Assembly: GCA_963667075.1 (NCBI GenBank)
Contig: OY762938.1
Span: forward strand, 1,798,001-1,862,000
Reading direction: 5' to 3'
DNA: 64,000 nucleotides
DNA from: G963667075 sp963667075
GTDB taxonomy: Bacteria; Pseudomonadota; Alphaproteobacteria; Micavibrionales; Micavibrionaceae
The notes beneath the pieces were generated by a model, which was not told the origin of the DNA, did no database searches, and saw nothing but the letters and a program-made list of their open reading frames with translations. Position 1 is the stretch's first letter. Each line of letters begins with the position of its first letter. Below are positions 8,307-16,423 of this stretch, piece after piece. A program made the position numbers and the translations under genes.

Positions 8307-9275
8307 TTATTTTGTTCTTTTTTTAAGGCCTTCCCTTATGGCTGACGCAACCATGCGTGAATCGCTCAAAGGGGAATAATCCCAATGTTCCAGTGTTCCA
8401 TCGAACAATCTGATGCAGTTCTTGTTCATCAGATTTTTATAGAACCGGTCAAAGCGTTTTGAACCGCCTTCAAGGGCTACCATGTAAACCGGTTTTCCGG
8501 TTGTTGCAGCATCTGAGAGCATAGAAACGCTATCTGACGTGACAATAATATAGTCCGCGTGTGCAAGAAAACCAAAATAAGGATTTTCTCCACTGCCATC
8601 CCATATGTATACGTTCGGGCCTGTGAGAAGGTTTTTCATAATTTCCTCATTTTCTGGCCCGGTCCGGCGGGAGGTGGTCACCATTAGAGAAACATTTTGT
8701 GTTTCTACCAGAGTGTGTAGCTGTTCGGTCAGACTTGTCATGATCTCCGGTGTTAATGTATGAGCCTTACTATTCCCGCCAATCAGCACAGCAACACGCG
8801 GGGGAGGGAGAAGGGATAGGAGGGCTTCTGAAAAATCTTTTCTTGCCTGTTCAAGCTTCTCTTGTGTGATTCTGTTGGGGGCTGCATCGGTTACAATGAC
8901 ATTGTCGCCGCGAGCCGGGTCATGAAAAGGCACCGCCACCAGATCAAAGTGATGAGGGGAAATTCGGGGGTCTTGTATTTGAACTACGTATGTATGCCCC
9001 TTGCTTGCTTTTTTTATATAGCGTGCGGCGGCAATGGCTTTTCGTCCCGCACATAACGCAACATCCGGCCATGGCGGGGTTAGCCTGTCACCTTTGCTTG
9101 AGAAGGTGCAGGGGCTTTCAAAGCCAAGGAAAGGAGAAAATGTTTTCCATGGTTGATTTAAGCTGATGCGTTTGATAAGAATGTCGCCGCCCAGCTCTTC
9201 GCGAAGTGTTTCTGCTACGCCTAGACACTGGTTTTCAGTACCGGCTATGCCTTCGGTTATAATCCAAATTTTCAT
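8307..9275 (-). CDS. Mitochondrial-fission ELM1-type protein (GT-B-like)
   Basis: The start is taken at MKIWIITEGIAGTENQ. The open frame extends 16 codons upstream but has no better ribosome binding site there. The protein resembles the ELM1 family of alphaproteobacteria and plant mitochondria. It has a GT-B-like layout: an N-terminal ...TEG.AG.ENQC motif, LIGGNSKAH near the middle, TTSRRTGPENEEI, and a C-terminal ADYIIVTSDSVSMLSDA block followed by TGKPVYMVALEG. In bacteria these proteins are presumed glycosyltransferase-like, with no settled substrate. It is divergent from the lrp gene at 9384. Confidence 0.8.
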   Translation of the reverse strand: MKIWIITEGIAGTENQCLGVAETLREELGGDILIKRISLNQPWKTFSPFLGFESPCTFSSKGDRLTPPWPDVALCAGRKAIAAARYIKKASKGHTYVVQIQDPRISPHHFDLVAVPFHDPARGDNVIVTDAAPNRITQEKLEQARKDFSEALLSLLPPPRVAVLIGGNSKAHTLTPEIMTSLTEQLHTLVETQNVSLMVTTSRRTGPENEEIMKNLLTGPNVYIWDGSGENPYFGFLAHADYIIVTSDSVSMLSDAATTGKPVYMVALEGGSKRFDRFYKNLMNKNCIRLFDGTLEHWDYSPLSDSRMVASAIREGLKKRTK

Positions 9276-9383
9276 GTTTTTAGAGTTGCCTTTGAAAAGA
9301 AACTGGAGTACATAGTTGCGCAACTTTATATCAAGAGTTAAGTTTAAAGAAGAATTTTTTTACAAAAGAAGGCATGATAGATA

Positions 9384-9860
9384 ATGCGACGCACTAAATT
9401 AGACAAGATTGACCGTAAGATTTTAGATGATCTGCAGAATAATGGTAGAATTACCAATGTTGAATTGGCTAAAAATGCGGGGATTTCTGCACCGCCTTGC
9501 TTAAGACGTGTCCGTGCGCTCGAAGATGCTGGCTTGATTGAGGGCTATCACGCGAAATTGAATGCGCCCGCTTTGGGATATGGCGTTACCGTTTTTGCCA
9601 AAGTTTTGCTTGAAAGCCATGCGGAAAAGGATCTCGATGCGTTTGAAAAGGCGATTAACGAATGGTCTATGGTACGTGAATGCTGGATGGTCTCAGGCGA
9701 GACAGATTTTCTTCTTAAAATCGCGGCAAAAGACTGGGAAGATTATCAGTCTTTTCATACAAACCATCTGACAAAAGCACCTAATGTGATATCGGTAAAG
9801 TCGTACTTGACTATCCGTTCAACGAAACATGAACCCGGCGTGCCGATTGATACGGAGTAA
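9384..9860 (+). CDS. Lrp/AsnC-family transcriptional regulator
   Basis: At 158 residues it has an N-terminal helix-turn-helix (LDKIDRKILDDLQNNGRITNVELAKNAG, then SAPPCLRRVRALEDAGLI) followed by the RAM ligand-binding domain (GYGVTVFAKVLLESHA..., WMVSGETDFLLKIAAKDWEDY). Such proteins form octamers and sense amino acids. It is divergent from the ELM1-type gene, so it may act on the shared intergenic region. A long perfect hairpin follows the stop codon. Confidence 0.92.
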   Translation: MRRTKLDKIDRKILDDLQNNGRITNVELAKNAGISAPPCLRRVRALEDAGLIEGYHAKLNAPALGYGVTVFAKVLLESHAEKDLDAFEKAINEWSMVRECWMVSGETDFLLKIAAKDWEDYQSFHTNHLTKAPNVISVKSYLTIRSTKHEPGVPIDTE

Positions 9861-9896
9861 CTGTCGTATCGCTCATGCAACGATGTTAAGGGACAC

Positions 9897-9931
9897 CAAG
9901 AGCGCAAAGGATTTTGGCCTTTGCGCTCTTG
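9897..9931 (+). terminator. Stable hairpin after the lrp gene
   Basis: CAAGAGCGCAAAGG (9897-9910) pairs perfectly with CCTTTGCGCTCTTG (9918-9931) around ATTTTGG. There is no T run after the stem, so it may act as an mRNA 3' stabiliser or a weak terminator. Confidence 0.55.
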
Positions 9932-9967
9932 ATATATAGTCATTTCGAAGAAGAATCAACGCGCGTT

Positions 9968-10112
9968 GTCATACCGGACACCGATCCGGTATCCAGTTAA
10001 ATAATGTGCACGGCATATGCCGTGCTCTTTGTGCTGGAGTCACGCTGTTTATGTTCGGCCTAAAAGGCCTCTCTCGCGGGAATGACAGCACGCGTATGAC
10101 ACAGTCGATTTT
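9968..10112 (-). repeat. Dispersed ~145-bp repeat, copy 1 (inverted)
   Basis: The complement of this stretch matches 26757-26904 closely over its whole length. Shared blocks include GTGCTGTCATTCCCGCGAGA, GAGGCCTTT, GGCCGAACATAAACAG, TGCCGTGCACATTATTT and ACTGGAT. It contains internal palindromes (GCACGGCATATGCCGTGC, CATACCGGACACCGATCCGGTATC) and no ORF. The rest of the 9861-10246 gap holds only the lrp hairpin and the short palindrome listed next. Confidence 0.8.
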
Positions 10113-10129
10113 AAATCGTAACGACTATA
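10094..10129. repeat. Short palindromic repeat, copy A
   Basis: GTCGATTTTAAATCGTAACG within GTATGACACAG...ACTATA recurs at 16089-16125. Its left part forms the end of the ~145-bp repeat. AGTCG and CGACT form a small stem. A related TATGACATG.GCTATA tail is nearby at about 10154-10170. Confidence 0.65.
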
Positions 10130-10246
10130 GTGCATAAATCCATGATCGTTCTATATGACATGTGCTATATACCACGTGTGCATGGCGGACGGTGAAGAGA
10201 TATGAGAGGACTTCCCCCTGTTGGTGTCAGAGGGAAGCTATGGCAG

Positions 10247-10981
10247 TTATTTTAGCATGCCTTTTAGAAAGTCAAGGGGTATGGGGAGAACGATGGTATT
10301 ACCTTTGGCGTTTGTGAATTCGCCCATGGTGCCAAGGTAGCGGAGTTGCATGGTTTCTGGCCTTTTGGCAAGGATCGCAGCGGCCTCGTCAAGCTGTTGG
10401 GCGGCTTGTAATTCGCCTTCCGCATTGATGATTTTAGCGCGTCTGTCGCGTTCAGCTTCGGCCTGTTTGGCTATGGCACGGACCATGGTCGGGTCAATAT
10501 CTACGTGTTTGATTTCAACATTTGTAACCTTGATGCCCCAGCCGTCTGTTTGCGTGTCCAGAATTTCCTGAACGTCTTTGTTCAACTGATCCCGTTTGGC
10601 TAGCATGTCATCCAGATCGTGTTTACCTAGAACGGATCTCAGGGTTGTTTGTGCGAGTTGGCTTGTGGCCTGACCAAAATCTTCTACCCGGTTAATGGCA
10701 AAAGAGGGCTCAATAACACGGTAATAGACAACCGCATTGACACGTACAGAGACGTTGTCTTTTGAGATAACATCCTGTGCCGGAATATCTTCGGTGCGTA
10801 CGCGCATATCAACTTTGAGCATTTCCTGCAAGATAGGGATGACAAGGTTCAGTCCCGGATGGCGGGTGCCTGTGTATTTACCAAAGGTATAGATAACACC
10901 GCGCTCATATTCTTTTACAATGCGCAAGGACGCGGCTATAAGCCCCAGTAATATGAGGAGCACAATTCCTAAAAATGGCAT
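10247..10981 (-). CDS. Slipin/stomatin-like SPFH membrane protein
   Basis: This 244-residue protein has one N-terminal membrane segment (FLGIVLLILLGLIAASLRIV) and then an SPFH/band-7 domain with EYERGVIYTFGKY, GLNLVIPILQEMLKVDMR, PAQDVISKDNVSV and TLRSVLGKHDLDDMLAKRDQLN. A helical AEAERDRRAKIINAEGE coiled region follows. Slipins form ring-like or raft-associated assemblies in the inner membrane. It lies 22 bases downstream of an nfeD gene on the same strand, the usual pairing for this family. Confidence 0.92.
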   Translation of the reverse strand: MPFLGIVLLILLGLIAASLRIVKEYERGVIYTFGKYTGTRHPGLNLVIPILQEMLKVDMRVRTEDIPAQDVISKDNVSVRVNAVVYYRVIEPSFAINRVEDFGQATSQLAQTTLRSVLGKHDLDDMLAKRDQLNKDVQEILDTQTDGWGIKVTNVEIKHVDIDPTMVRAIAKQAEAERDRRAKIINAEGELQAAQQLDEAAAILAKRPETMQLRYLGTMGEFTNAKGNTIVLPIPLDFLKGMLK

Positions 10982-11003
10982 AATGATGTTTCCCTTCTTT
11001 TAT

Positions 11004-11561
11004 TTAAATAATTTTTACCAGTAGATTTTCAACGCTCTCAACTGTGACTTTGTCGCCGGGCTTTAGGTCTTTCTCTTTGTCTGAAATGGCTTTCCAGATT
11101 TCGCCTTGAACACGGACGCGGCCTTGCCGTTCATGCCACTCGATAATCTCTGCTGACTCAGCGATCATGCTTTCAGTGCCTGTGCTGACCCGTTCTTTGA
11201 TGGTGCGGGCCAGCAAAACCGTTATTACTGTGATGAGCAGTACGCCCAGTAAGATGATGCTGGTAATAATGCTCCAGTCAAGGCTTAACCCCGGTATGGT
11301 GTCTCCATCAAATAAAATGGAGGCACCAAGCCCAAACGTCAGGAGGCCGCCAATGGCAAGTATCCCAAAGGCGGGGATAAAGGTTTCGCTTGCCATGAAG
11401 GCAATGCCCAGTAACACAAGGACAACGCCGCCCGCGTTAACGGGCAGGCTGTCTGTTTCAAAGAGACGAATGGTAATGTTGTAAACAGCAGGATCTCCTG
11501 CCTTAGCCTTTGGCAAAAAAGACAGGAGAGAAATACAGAAAAAAGCTATAAATCTTATCAT
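11004..11561 (-). CDS. nfeD: NfeD-family membrane protein, short form
   Basis: The 185-residue protein begins with a secretory signal (FIAFFCISLLSFLPKAKAG). It then passes almost directly into the NfeD transmembrane block (NAGGVVLVLLGIAFMASETFIPAFGILAIGG) with two further membrane helices. The C-terminal OB fold has EWHERQGRVRVQGEIWKA. The ClpP-like serine protease domain found in long NfeD proteins is absent, although the signal peptide that normally precedes it is kept. It is coupled with the slipin gene downstream and would act with it at the inner membrane. Confidence 0.88.
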   Translation of the reverse strand: MIRFIAFFCISLLSFLPKAKAGDPAVYNITIRLFETDSLPVNAGGVVLVLLGIAFMASETFIPAFGILAIGGLLTFGLGASILFDGDTIPGLSLDWSIITSIILLGVLLITVITVLLARTIKERVSTGTESMIAESAEIIEWHERQGRVRVQGEIWKAISDKEKDLKPGDKVTVESVENLLVKII

Positions 11562-11596
11562 AATAGATGGATTATAGCGGGATTCGGGTTTGTATT

Positions 11597-12673
11597 CTAT
11601 AGCCGTTCTAGTAAAGCGTCGCCCATGCCGTCTGTGGTTGTTTCTGTGCAGCCTTCGGCCATGATGTCGGGGGTGCGGATGCCAGCTTCCAGAACATCTT
11701 GCGCGGCTTTCTCGATTTTATCAGCCCATGTCGGCGCATCGAGAGAATAGCGCAACGCCATGGCAAAGCTTAAAATCGTGGCCAGCGGATTGGCTTTGTT
11801 TTGCCCGGCTATATCAGGGGCGGAGCCGTGAACAGGCTCATACAGGGCGTATTGTGTACCCAATGAGGCGGACGGCAGCATGCCAAGAGAACCGGTGAGC
11901 ATGGCGGCTTCGTCAGAGAGAATATCGCCGAACAGATTATCTGTAACAATCACATCAAACTGCCGCGGGTTGCGCAAAAGTTGCATCGCGCAATTGTCTG
12001 CGTACATGTGCGAGAGTTCGATATCTGTGTAGTTTTCGTCCCGGTGTAGCTTTGTGACTTCTTCGCGCCAGAGCCTGCCGGTTTCCATCACATTGCCTTT
12101 TTCGGCAGAACAAACGCGGCCGCGTCGTTTCCTGGCCATATCAAAGGCGACACGTGTGACGCGCTGTATTTCTGATGTGGTATAGACTTGCGTGTTAACG
12201 CCGCGGCGTTCACCATTTGGGAGCACTTCAATACCGCGGGGCTCACCAAAATAGACACCGCCGGTTAGTTCGCGGACGATCAGAATATCCAAGCCGCGAA
12301 TAACATCCGGTTTAAGGGTAGAGGCGTCAATCAGCGCATCAAATACAAGGGCTGGCCGCAGATTAGCAAAGAGGCCTAAATCTTTGCGGAGACGTAAGAG
12401 GCCGGCTTCCGGGCGTATCGCATAATCGACATTATCCCATTTCGGACCGCCGACCGCGCCTAAAATAGCGGCATCGGCGTTTTTGCAGGATTCTATGGCT
12501 TCATCTGTGACAGGCACGCCGTGCGCATCAATCGCCGCGCCGCCAGCCGGATGCTCTTCTATGTCAAAGGAGATCTCTGTATTGTTATCCATCCATGTAA
12601 TGAGTTTACGCACCTGCGCCATGACTTCGGGGCCAATGCCATCACCTGGTAAAAGGGTCAGTTTTTTCTTCAT
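11597..12673 (-). CDS. leuB: 3-isopropylmalate dehydrogenase
   Basis: This 358-residue NAD-dependent beta-decarboxylating dehydrogenase catalyses the third step of leucine synthesis in the cytoplasm. The motifs are LLPGDGIGPEV at the start, LGAVGGPKWD, LLRLRKDLGLFANLRPA and RELTGGVYFGEPRG. Late in the protein come the metal-binding DNLFGDILSDEAAMLTGSLGMLPSASLG and the NAD-binding EPVHGSAPDIAGQNKANP. Length and motifs are normal. An AGGAAAAAAG ribosome binding site precedes the ATG. The expected upstream partner leuD is 2 kb away, with two plus-strand genes and a palindromic repeat between them. Confidence 0.96.
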   Translation of the reverse strand: MKKKLTLLPGDGIGPEVMAQVRKLITWMDNNTEISFDIEEHPAGGAAIDAHGVPVTDEAIESCKNADAAILGAVGGPKWDNVDYAIRPEAGLLRLRKDLGLFANLRPALVFDALIDASTLKPDVIRGLDILIVRELTGGVYFGEPRGIEVLPNGERRGVNTQVYTTSEIQRVTRVAFDMARKRRGRVCSAEKGNVMETGRLWREEVTKLHRDENYTDIELSHMYADNCAMQLLRNPRQFDVIVTDNLFGDILSDEAAMLTGSLGMLPSASLGTQYALYEPVHGSAPDIAGQNKANPLATILSFAMALRYSLDAPTWADKIEKAAQDVLEAGIRTPDIMAEGCTETTTDGMGDALLERL

Positions 12674-12747
12674 TTTCTTTTTTCCTGCTGCTTTTAAGAA
12701 TCGTTATCCTGTTATGGTTTATAGTGTTTTGAACAGGTGTATCAACG

Positions 12748-12980
12748 TTTTTTTACCGCGAAGGCGCGAAGATACGAAGTTGACGGAGAATTTCGCGCGC
12801 GATAGCGCGTTATACAATATTTTGGAACCACAGAGGACACAGAGAGCACAGAGGTTTTTCTTCTTAAAAGAATCCCTGTGCTCTCTGTGTCCTCTGTGGT
12901 GAAACAAAATGGCTGCACGCTTACGCGTGCTTTTTTTTCCTTAAACTTCGTATCTTCGCGCCTTCGCGGTGAAAAACATG
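12748..12980. repeat. Nested palindromic repeat, copy R2
   Basis: The architecture matches R1 (957-1196), but the interior is turned around. Here the GCGCGATAGCGCG side hairpin is on the left and CACGCTTACGCGTG on the right, with GGTTTTTCTTCTTAAAAGAATCC at the centre. The outer arms are ACCGCGAAGGCGCGAAGATA and its complement near 12950-12970. The CCACAGAGGACACAGAG arms are at 12828-12844 and about 12882-12898. It lies just upstream of leuB and contains no gene. Confidence 0.85.
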
Positions 12981-13025
12981 CGCGGTGACATGAGGGCGGG
13001 GAAGCATAACGGTTCTGCTATTCCC

Positions 13026-13054
13026 TTGACATACGACTTAATGTTATGTTAATT
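13026..13054 (+). promoter_or_regulatory. Possible sigma-70 promoter for the 13095 gene
   Basis: A perfect TTGACA (13026-13031) is followed after 17 bases by TTAATT, with an alternative TATGTT nearby. It lies about 40 bases upstream of the start codon of the first tandem paralog. Confidence 0.45.
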
Positions 13055-13094
13055 GCGTTTATCCCTTTGAATATATTTTGGAAAGAGAGCAGCA

Positions 13095-13850
13095 ATGGCA
13101 AAGTCCCTGAAAGATGAATTTGATACACCTATGACGATCAATGCCCATGACGTGACTATCAAGATCGGTGATGATTGTAATGTTCAACTTGAAAAAGGGA
13201 AAAAGGTTTTAACTGTAACAGAAGACCGTATTCTTCTTGTTGATGGCGGTGTTACCGTTGATATCAGGGATGGTAATATTTCTCTTTCCGGTGGGAATAT
13301 TGAGGTGCAGCGTGATGGTATTGCGAAAGTAGTGCCGGTTGCAGAAAAGCAGGAGGATGAGATCGCTGTCATAACATCTTTTCTTTATTTTGATGCTATA
13401 AAACCAGGGGATACGCTTGGTGTGGACCATCTTCTTTTTGGCTGTGATAATCGTTTTTATAACTGGTTTGTTTATAATGTAGAAAAAGATTTAGGCATTA
13501 TTCAGGTGCTTGAGCCAGAGGATATGTTTGGACTACGGAGCACGTTTGTTTCTCATATAGAGGATGATCTTAAACCACAAGGGCATGTGGGCGCGCGTGT
13601 TATGGCGTTTGGTGATGTTAAGGAGATTTTTAATAATCTTATCCTAACGAATTTAATTGAGAAAGCACCGATCTCTTTGTTTGACGAAAGAGATCGGCAG
13701 AAGCTCTTTTTTTCAGATAAATCGGCTAATTACACGGATCGTAGCTTGGCCTATATTTTTGATAAAAGAGGAACGCAATGCCGTTATCCTCATACAAGCG
13801 AGCAAGCTTACGGTTTTGCCGTTCAGGATATTCTGGTAAGGACACTGTAG
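13095..13850 (+). CDS. Unknown protein, tandem paralog 1 (251 aa)
   Basis: I do not recognise the family. Residues around 53-72 form a strand-rich block (VDIRDGNISLSGGNIEVQ) that looks like a beta-solenoid rung. A probable globular domain follows, with KPGDTLGVD, YNWFVYNVEKD and a C-terminal EQAYGFAVQDILVRTL. No signal peptide or membrane segment is present. The next gene (13908) encodes a paralog sharing that block, the WFVYNV.KD segment and the AYG.AVQDI tail. AGAGAGCAGCA precedes the ATG. Both genes sit inside an otherwise leuD-leuB region, in the opposite orientation, suggesting insertion. Confidence 0.7.
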   Translation: MAKSLKDEFDTPMTINAHDVTIKIGDDCNVQLEKGKKVLTVTEDRILLVDGGVTVDIRDGNISLSGGNIEVQRDGIAKVVPVAEKQEDEIAVITSFLYFDAIKPGDTLGVDHLLFGCDNRFYNWFVYNVEKDLGIIQVLEPEDMFGLRSTFVSHIEDDLKPQGHVGARVMAFGDVKEIFNNLILTNLIEKAPISLFDERDRQKLFFSDKSANYTDRSLAYIFDKRGTQCRYPHTSEQAYGFAVQDILVRTL

Positions 13851-13907
13851 CGTTTAAGAGTGCTCTAATTTTATTTGTTAAAAGTGTAGAGATAAGGATG
13901 CTGGTAA

Positions 13908-14642
13908 ATGGCGAAAGAAAAACCTAACGAAATTAATTTGGGAGAGGCGTTTGGGCCTGCTGTTATTCGTGTGAATGGTCTAACGATCAGGACGGATGGT
14001 AAGGGGCGGACAAGTCTTTCTCATGGTAATGTTACCGTTGATATCAGGGATGGTAACATTTCTCTTTCCGGTGGGAATATTAAGGTGCGGGATAATGGTG
14101 TCGCGCGTGTTGTGCCGGTTGGGGATGAGGCTGGTGTTATAACATCTTCGCTTGATATGGGGGGTATAAAACCGGGGGATGTGCTTGGTGTGGAGGTTGT
14201 TCTGCCTTCCGATGTAAAGCATCTTTGTAACTGGTTCGTTTATAATGTAAAAAAAGATCAAAATGGTGAAGGCATAGTGCAGGCGTTTGAGCCAGAGTGT
14301 CATTTAATGTCTTGCGGGCAGTTTTATAACCATGTGGATCATACACTTGCGGCGCAAGGACACCTGAATGCGCGTATTATGAATGAACGTGATGCGACTG
14401 CCATTTTTTATAACGTTGTGCAAGCCGGTATCGCCTGTAAATCAGGCATTGAGATTTATAACAAAGATTCTAAGGCTAACCCTTTTTGGGGGGCATTGAT
14501 TATGGATGATAACATTCCTACCGAGGCGTGCTATATTTATCATTTGGGGGATGAACCTGCAGATAGTGTGATTGAGAGCCTGTATAGTGCTGCCTATGGC
14601 CTTGCGGTTCAGGATATTCCTTTGAGGTCTTTGCAGCCTTGA
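13908..14642 (+). CDS. Unknown protein, tandem paralog 2 (244 aa)
   Basis: This is a paralog of the product of 13095-13850. It shares a strand-rich block (VDIRDGNISLSGGNIKVR) near residues 44-61, then KPGDVLGVE, CNWFVYNVKKD, a GHLNARIM segment matching GHVGARVM, and the tail AYGLAVQDIPLRSLQP. The DNA under the solenoid block is almost identical between the two genes over about 57 bases, while the remainder has diverged strongly. No signal peptide is seen. Function unknown; cytoplasmic or exported by a non-Sec route. It converges with leuD. Confidence 0.7.
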   Translation: MAKEKPNEINLGEAFGPAVIRVNGLTIRTDGKGRTSLSHGNVTVDIRDGNISLSGGNIKVRDNGVARVVPVGDEAGVITSSLDMGGIKPGDVLGVEVVLPSDVKHLCNWFVYNVKKDQNGEGIVQAFEPECHLMSCGQFYNHVDHTLAAQGHLNARIMNERDATAIFYNVVQAGIACKSGIEIYNKDSKANPFWGALIMDDNIPTEACYIYHLGDEPADSVIESLYSAAYGLAVQDIPLRSLQP

Positions 14643-14651
14643 TTTTGTCCC

Positions 14652-14674
14652 CTCTCCCTTGAGGCGAGGGGATT
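14652..14674. terminator. Possible shared hairpin between convergent genes
   Basis: CCCCTC and GAGGGG near 14650-14673 pair around TCCCTTGAGGC, between the ends of the second tandem paralog and leuD. It is short and lacks a T run. Confidence 0.3.
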
Positions 14675-14678
14675 CTCT

Positions 14679-15281
14679 CTAAACCCACGGTCTTTTCTGT
14701 TTGTCTTGTTCTTCGAAGGCGGTTATATCGGCTTCTTTCTGGAGGGTCAGGCCTATGTCGTCCAGACCTTCTAGCAGGCATTTTTTTCGAAAAGGGTCTA
14801 TCTCGAAGGAATAGATAATGTCTGGTGTTGATGACTGGACCGTTTGGTTTTCCAGATCAACTGTGATTTCCTGTTTGTTTTCGGCTTCTTTCATGAGTGT
14901 ATCGACGTGCTCTTGCGGCAGCGTGATGGGTAGGATTCCGTTTTTAAAGCAGTTGTTATAAAAAATGTCGGCAAAAGAGGGGGCTATGATGCATTTGATC
15001 CCGAAATCAAGCAGAGCCCATGGCGCATGCTCGCGGGACGAGCCACAGCCGAAATTCTTACCAGTGATTAAAATTTGTGCGCTGCAAAAAAAAGTTGTGT
15101 TTAAAATGAAATCTGGATTTTCTGTTCCATCGTCTTGATAGCGCATTTCATCAAAGGCGTGTATCCCAAGCCCAGTGCGCTTTATGGTCCGAAGGAACTG
15201 CTTTGGAATGATCATATCTGTGTCGATATTGATCAAGGGAAGAGGGGCTGCTATGGCTTTTAGTTTCTTAAATACGTTCAT
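14679..15281 (-). CDS. leuD: 3-isopropylmalate dehydratase small subunit
   Basis: This 200-residue swivel-domain subunit works with LeuC to isomerise isopropylmalate in leucine synthesis. Seen are PLPLINIDTDMIIPKQFLR near residue 14, ILITGKNFGCGSSREHAPWAL, the IIAPSFADIFYNNCFKNGILPI block, and the C-terminal LEGLDDIGLTLQ. Length and motifs are normal. LeuC is not in the window and would be expected upstream or elsewhere. leuB lies 2 kb downstream on the same strand. Confidence 0.95.
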   Translation of the reverse strand: MNVFKKLKAIAAPLPLINIDTDMIIPKQFLRTIKRTGLGIHAFDEMRYQDDGTENPDFILNTTFFCSAQILITGKNFGCGSSREHAPWALLDFGIKCIIAPSFADIFYNNCFKNGILPITLPQEHVDTLMKEAENKQEITVDLENQTVQSSTPDIIYSFEIDPFRKKCLLEGLDDIGLTLQKEADITAFEEQDKQKRPWV

Positions 15282-15400
15282 TTTTCTCTATTTATAAAAA
15301 TAACATGTGGGTCGCCCAGCTCTTTTATTGAAAAAAAAGAGGAGGGGTGCTATACAGACATTTAGTAAATGATTTTTTCGAACAAGTATAGTGTGAAGAT

Positions 15401-16066
15401 TTGGTGCACCGCGAAACAGGACAGCTTTTAATAAAACGGGACAGTGCTCAGGACTGGTCCGGGGGCAGGGATCCTGTTAATCAAAATGCAATTCTTCGTT
15501 CCATGCCGCGTTCTGTTGATCTTTGCGGGGTGGCTTATTGTCCTTTGGCCTATCCGCGGGGCTGGGCTAAACATTTTACCTTCAACAATGGGCAGGAAGC
15601 GGTTATTCGTCCGATCCGGGCTGATGATGAGATCGTCTATACCGACTTTATGAACAGGAATGATCCGGAAGATATGCGGCTGCGTTTTTTTACAGCCCTG
15701 AAACAGCTTTCACCCGAAATGGTTAAATATCAGGTCGCACATGTCGATTATAATCGCTCTATGGCTTTTATCGCAATTGATCCGCGTAATGAAGAAATGC
15801 TCGGGGTGTCGTGTTATGATGGCAGTCAGCAGGATTGGCGTGCGGAGTATGGCCTTATGACACGCAGTGATATGAAGAGAAACGGGATTGGGCGGGTGCT
15901 TATGTCCCGTTTAATTTCTTATGCCAGAACCTGTCAGATCAAGGAATTATGGGGAGAGGTTGCAACGGAGAACACCGCAATGGTGGCTATGTGCCGCAAG
16001 CTCGGCTTTACCGTGCGCGTAGACCCTGACGATTATTCTCTTTTCCATGTGAAATTGTCCGTTTAG
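15401..16066 (+). CDS. GNAT-family acetyltransferase, Pat-like domain
   Basis: This 221-residue protein holds one GNAT domain. Strand 1 is QEAVIRPIRADDE, and then RFFTALKQLSPEMVKYQVAHVDY follows. The acetyl-CoA loop is RNGIGRVLMSRLISYAR, and strand 6 is ENTAMVAMCRKLGF. The order and the RLRFF...L..E...Y..H.DY.R pattern resemble the C-terminal acetyltransferase domain of Pat-type protein lysine acetylases, here without the acyl-CoA-synthetase-like part. The acceptor is unknown. The start is uncertain: TTG at 15401 or GTG at 15404, both with weak ribosome binding sites. Confidence 0.75.
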   Translation: MVHRETGQLLIKRDSAQDWSGGRDPVNQNAILRSMPRSVDLCGVAYCPLAYPRGWAKHFTFNNGQEAVIRPIRADDEIVYTDFMNRNDPEDMRLRFFTALKQLSPEMVKYQVAHVDYNRSMAFIAIDPRNEEMLGVSCYDGSQQDWRAEYGLMTRSDMKRNGIGRVLMSRLISYARTCQIKELWGEVATENTAMVAMCRKLGFTVRVDPDDYSLFHVKLSV

Positions 16067-16088
16067 GGATGTTTTTTTAACGGTATAG

Positions 16089-16125
16089 CGTATGTCATAG
16101 TCGATTTTAAATCGTAACGACTATA
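16089..16125. repeat. Short palindromic repeat, copy B
   Basis: CGTATGTCATAGTCG, ATTTTAAATCGTAAC and GACTATA match the element at 10094-10129. Another relative of its end occurs at 26757-26777 in the opposite direction. It lies between two convergent genes. Confidence 0.65.
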
Positions 16126-16147
16126 TTTTATTTTGCATAAGCTATAT

Positions 16148-16423
16148 CTAAACGGTGATGTCTATGATGCTGCCGCGTTCCGGTGTCTCGCTGCTTTCAG
16201 CTCTTTCTGCGACCGTTTTTCCAGGGGTTTGATCGCCGCGGTTTCTGTCGCTCTTTGCTGAAACGTCTTCGCTAATGTTCAGCGCTGATTTTGATTCTTG
16301 CGTTTGATTTTCCGATACAGTCTCTTGTGTCTGCTTCGGTGTGTTGATTTCTGTTTCTTTTGAAGTTTTTATACCATTGGCGATTTGCGCTTGATTGGTA
16401 TATGCGTTAACCGGGCCGAGCAT
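16148..16423 (-). CDS. Small disordered hydrophilic protein (91 aa)
   Basis: A strong AAAGGAG lies seven bases before the ATG. After MLGPVNAYTNQAQIANGI, the protein is a low-complexity chain of Glu, Lys, Ser, Thr and Gln (KTSKETEINTPKQTQETVSE) with a short hydrophobic end, GSIIDITV. There is no signal peptide or membrane segment. It is likely disordered and may bind a partner through its two ends. I do not recognise a family. Confidence 0.6.
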   Translation of the reverse strand: MLGPVNAYTNQAQIANGIKTSKETEINTPKQTQETVSENQTQESKSALNISEDVSAKSDRNRGDQTPGKTVAERAESSETPERGSIIDITV

